The translations under genes and the position numbers were made by a program. A stretch of DNA of 64,000 bases. Origin: Butyrivibrio sp. MB2005. Its GTDB lineage: Bacteria > Bacillota > Clostridia > Lachnospirales > Lachnospiraceae. The notes beneath the pieces were generated by a model. That model saw nothing but the letters and a program-made list of their open reading frames with translations, made no database searches and was not told where the DNA came from. Of this stretch, positions 63,594 through 64,000 are shown piece after piece; position 1 is the first letter of the stretch; the number at the start of each line of letters is the position of its first letter. The stretch lies in NCBI RefSeq assembly GCF_000424285.1, contig NZ_KE384158.1:74979-138978 (forward strand). The letters are read 5' to 3'.

Positions 63594-63634
63594 ATAAAAA
63601 AGGCGCATGTTCCATAAGGTTCATGCACCTTTTC
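63594..63634 (-). terminator. terminator of cstA
   Basis: AAAAGGCGCATG and CATGCACCTTTT form a stem with a 12-nt loop and A/T runs both sides, 26 bp after the stop at 63660. Confidence 0.8.
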
Positions 63635-63659
63635 TACATTTTTCAAATTATGAAATTAC

Positions 63660-64000
63660 TTATGCTGCCTTCTTTGCATTCTTTTCAACATACTGACCAT
63701 AAAGCGTCTTTGCTGCAATTCCTGCAAGCACCAGTGAAAGAGCGATCAGAAGAACTGCGATAGCTGACTGGATGAGGGCCCAAACATCAGCTGCTCCGCT
63801 AAGGTATGCTGTCATCTTAGCCATAATTGTCTGAACAAGTGAGCAGATAGTTACTGCAAGCATGAATACCATGGGAACATAGAACATCTTGTTGTTCTTT
63901 CCAACCTGACCAAGCCATGTGCATACTGCAAGAAGTCCGATTGCTGCAAGAAGCTGATTAGCTGCACCAAAGAGAGGCCAGATCTTGGTATAACCTGTCA
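63660..64000 (-). CDS. cstA: carbon starvation protein A family transporter, C-terminal part
   Basis: The frame continues past the ATG at 63887 to the window edge. The extra codons read TGYTKIWPLFGAANQLLAAI, LLAVCTWLGQVGKNNKMFYV, matching the end of CstA, a peptide/pyruvate transporter. Two or three hydrophobic spans follow (PMVFMLAVTICSLVQTIM, IQSAIAVLLIALSLVLAGIA). The remainder of the gene lies beyond 64000; only about 113 residues are visible here. The internal ATG is not the start. Confidence 0.88.
   Translation of the reverse strand, partial: TGYTKIWPLFGAANQLLAAIGLLAVCTWLGQVGKNNKMFYVPMVFMLAVTICSLVQTIMAKMTAYLSGAADVWALIQSAIAVLLIALSLVLAGIAAKTLYGQYVEKNAKKAA

Overview
The window looks like a chromosomal segment from a low-GC, Gram-positive member of the Lachnospiraceae, probably Butyrivibrio-like (genus not provable from this window alone). 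Signs are the Firmicute operons (ylxM-ffh-rpsP-KH-trmD-rimM-rplS, rbgA-rnhB-ylqG-ylqH, plsX-acpP-rnc-smc-ftsY), a tyrosine T-box, a folate (THF) riboswitch, strong AGGAGG ribosome sites, flagellar genes, lysine-rich secreted proteins and c-di-GMP signalling proteins. Most genes lie on the minus strand.

Layout. 1-750: non-coding or decayed DNA with a broken reading frame, a 48-bp tandem array and a 44-bp duplication of the tyrS 3' end. 754-2373: tyrS with T-box leader and promoter. 2470-15511: accessory and surface block: secreted Ig-like/FN3 proteins, an AAA ATPase fused to a nuclease-like domain, a DUF3089 hydrolase, a FIST-GGDEF protein and a 1333-residue BspA-like surface protein. 15711-16504: folT under a THF riboswitch with a hairpin that buries the ribosome site. 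16513-20945: DUF512-der-plsY-gpsA operon. 21054-22226: prs. 22320-25576: response regulator and histidine kinase. 25595-36393: a long housekeeping run covering SRP, ribosomal proteins, tRNA modification, signal peptidases, RNase HII and two flagellar-export-related genes. 36477-48166: rnc-smc-ftsY followed by ilvA, yitT, a degenerate GH25 protein and lacZ. 48231-49933: acpP, plsX, rpmF. 50091-53610: AraC regulator, ackA, tmcAL. 53597-58708: GGDEF-EAL protein, a divergent cyclic-nucleotide-binding-like protein, a small Cys-rich protein, and mscL with a zinc-ribbon tail. 58839-58909: tRNA-Gly(CCC).

58979-59815 holds the most unusual DNA: five 73-74-bp repeat units with unrelated spacers pass directly into six 83-85-bp units, most with a 9-bp inverted repeat. 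59985-63514: two paralogous secreted-protein genes separated by a complete IS element (60857-62715) with 13-bp terminal inverted repeats and an 8-bp target duplication; removing the IS restores a 28-bp gap, so the pair was probably one operon. The right edge holds the C-terminal part of cstA.

I see no complete new multi-gene defence or metabolic system. The strongest leads are the composite repeat array, the split paralog pair, the GH25 protein lacking its catalytic acids, the ATPase-nuclease gene whose promoter lies inside a perfect dyad, and the hairpin-controlled folT leader. All assignments are by reading the sequence; no database search was run.
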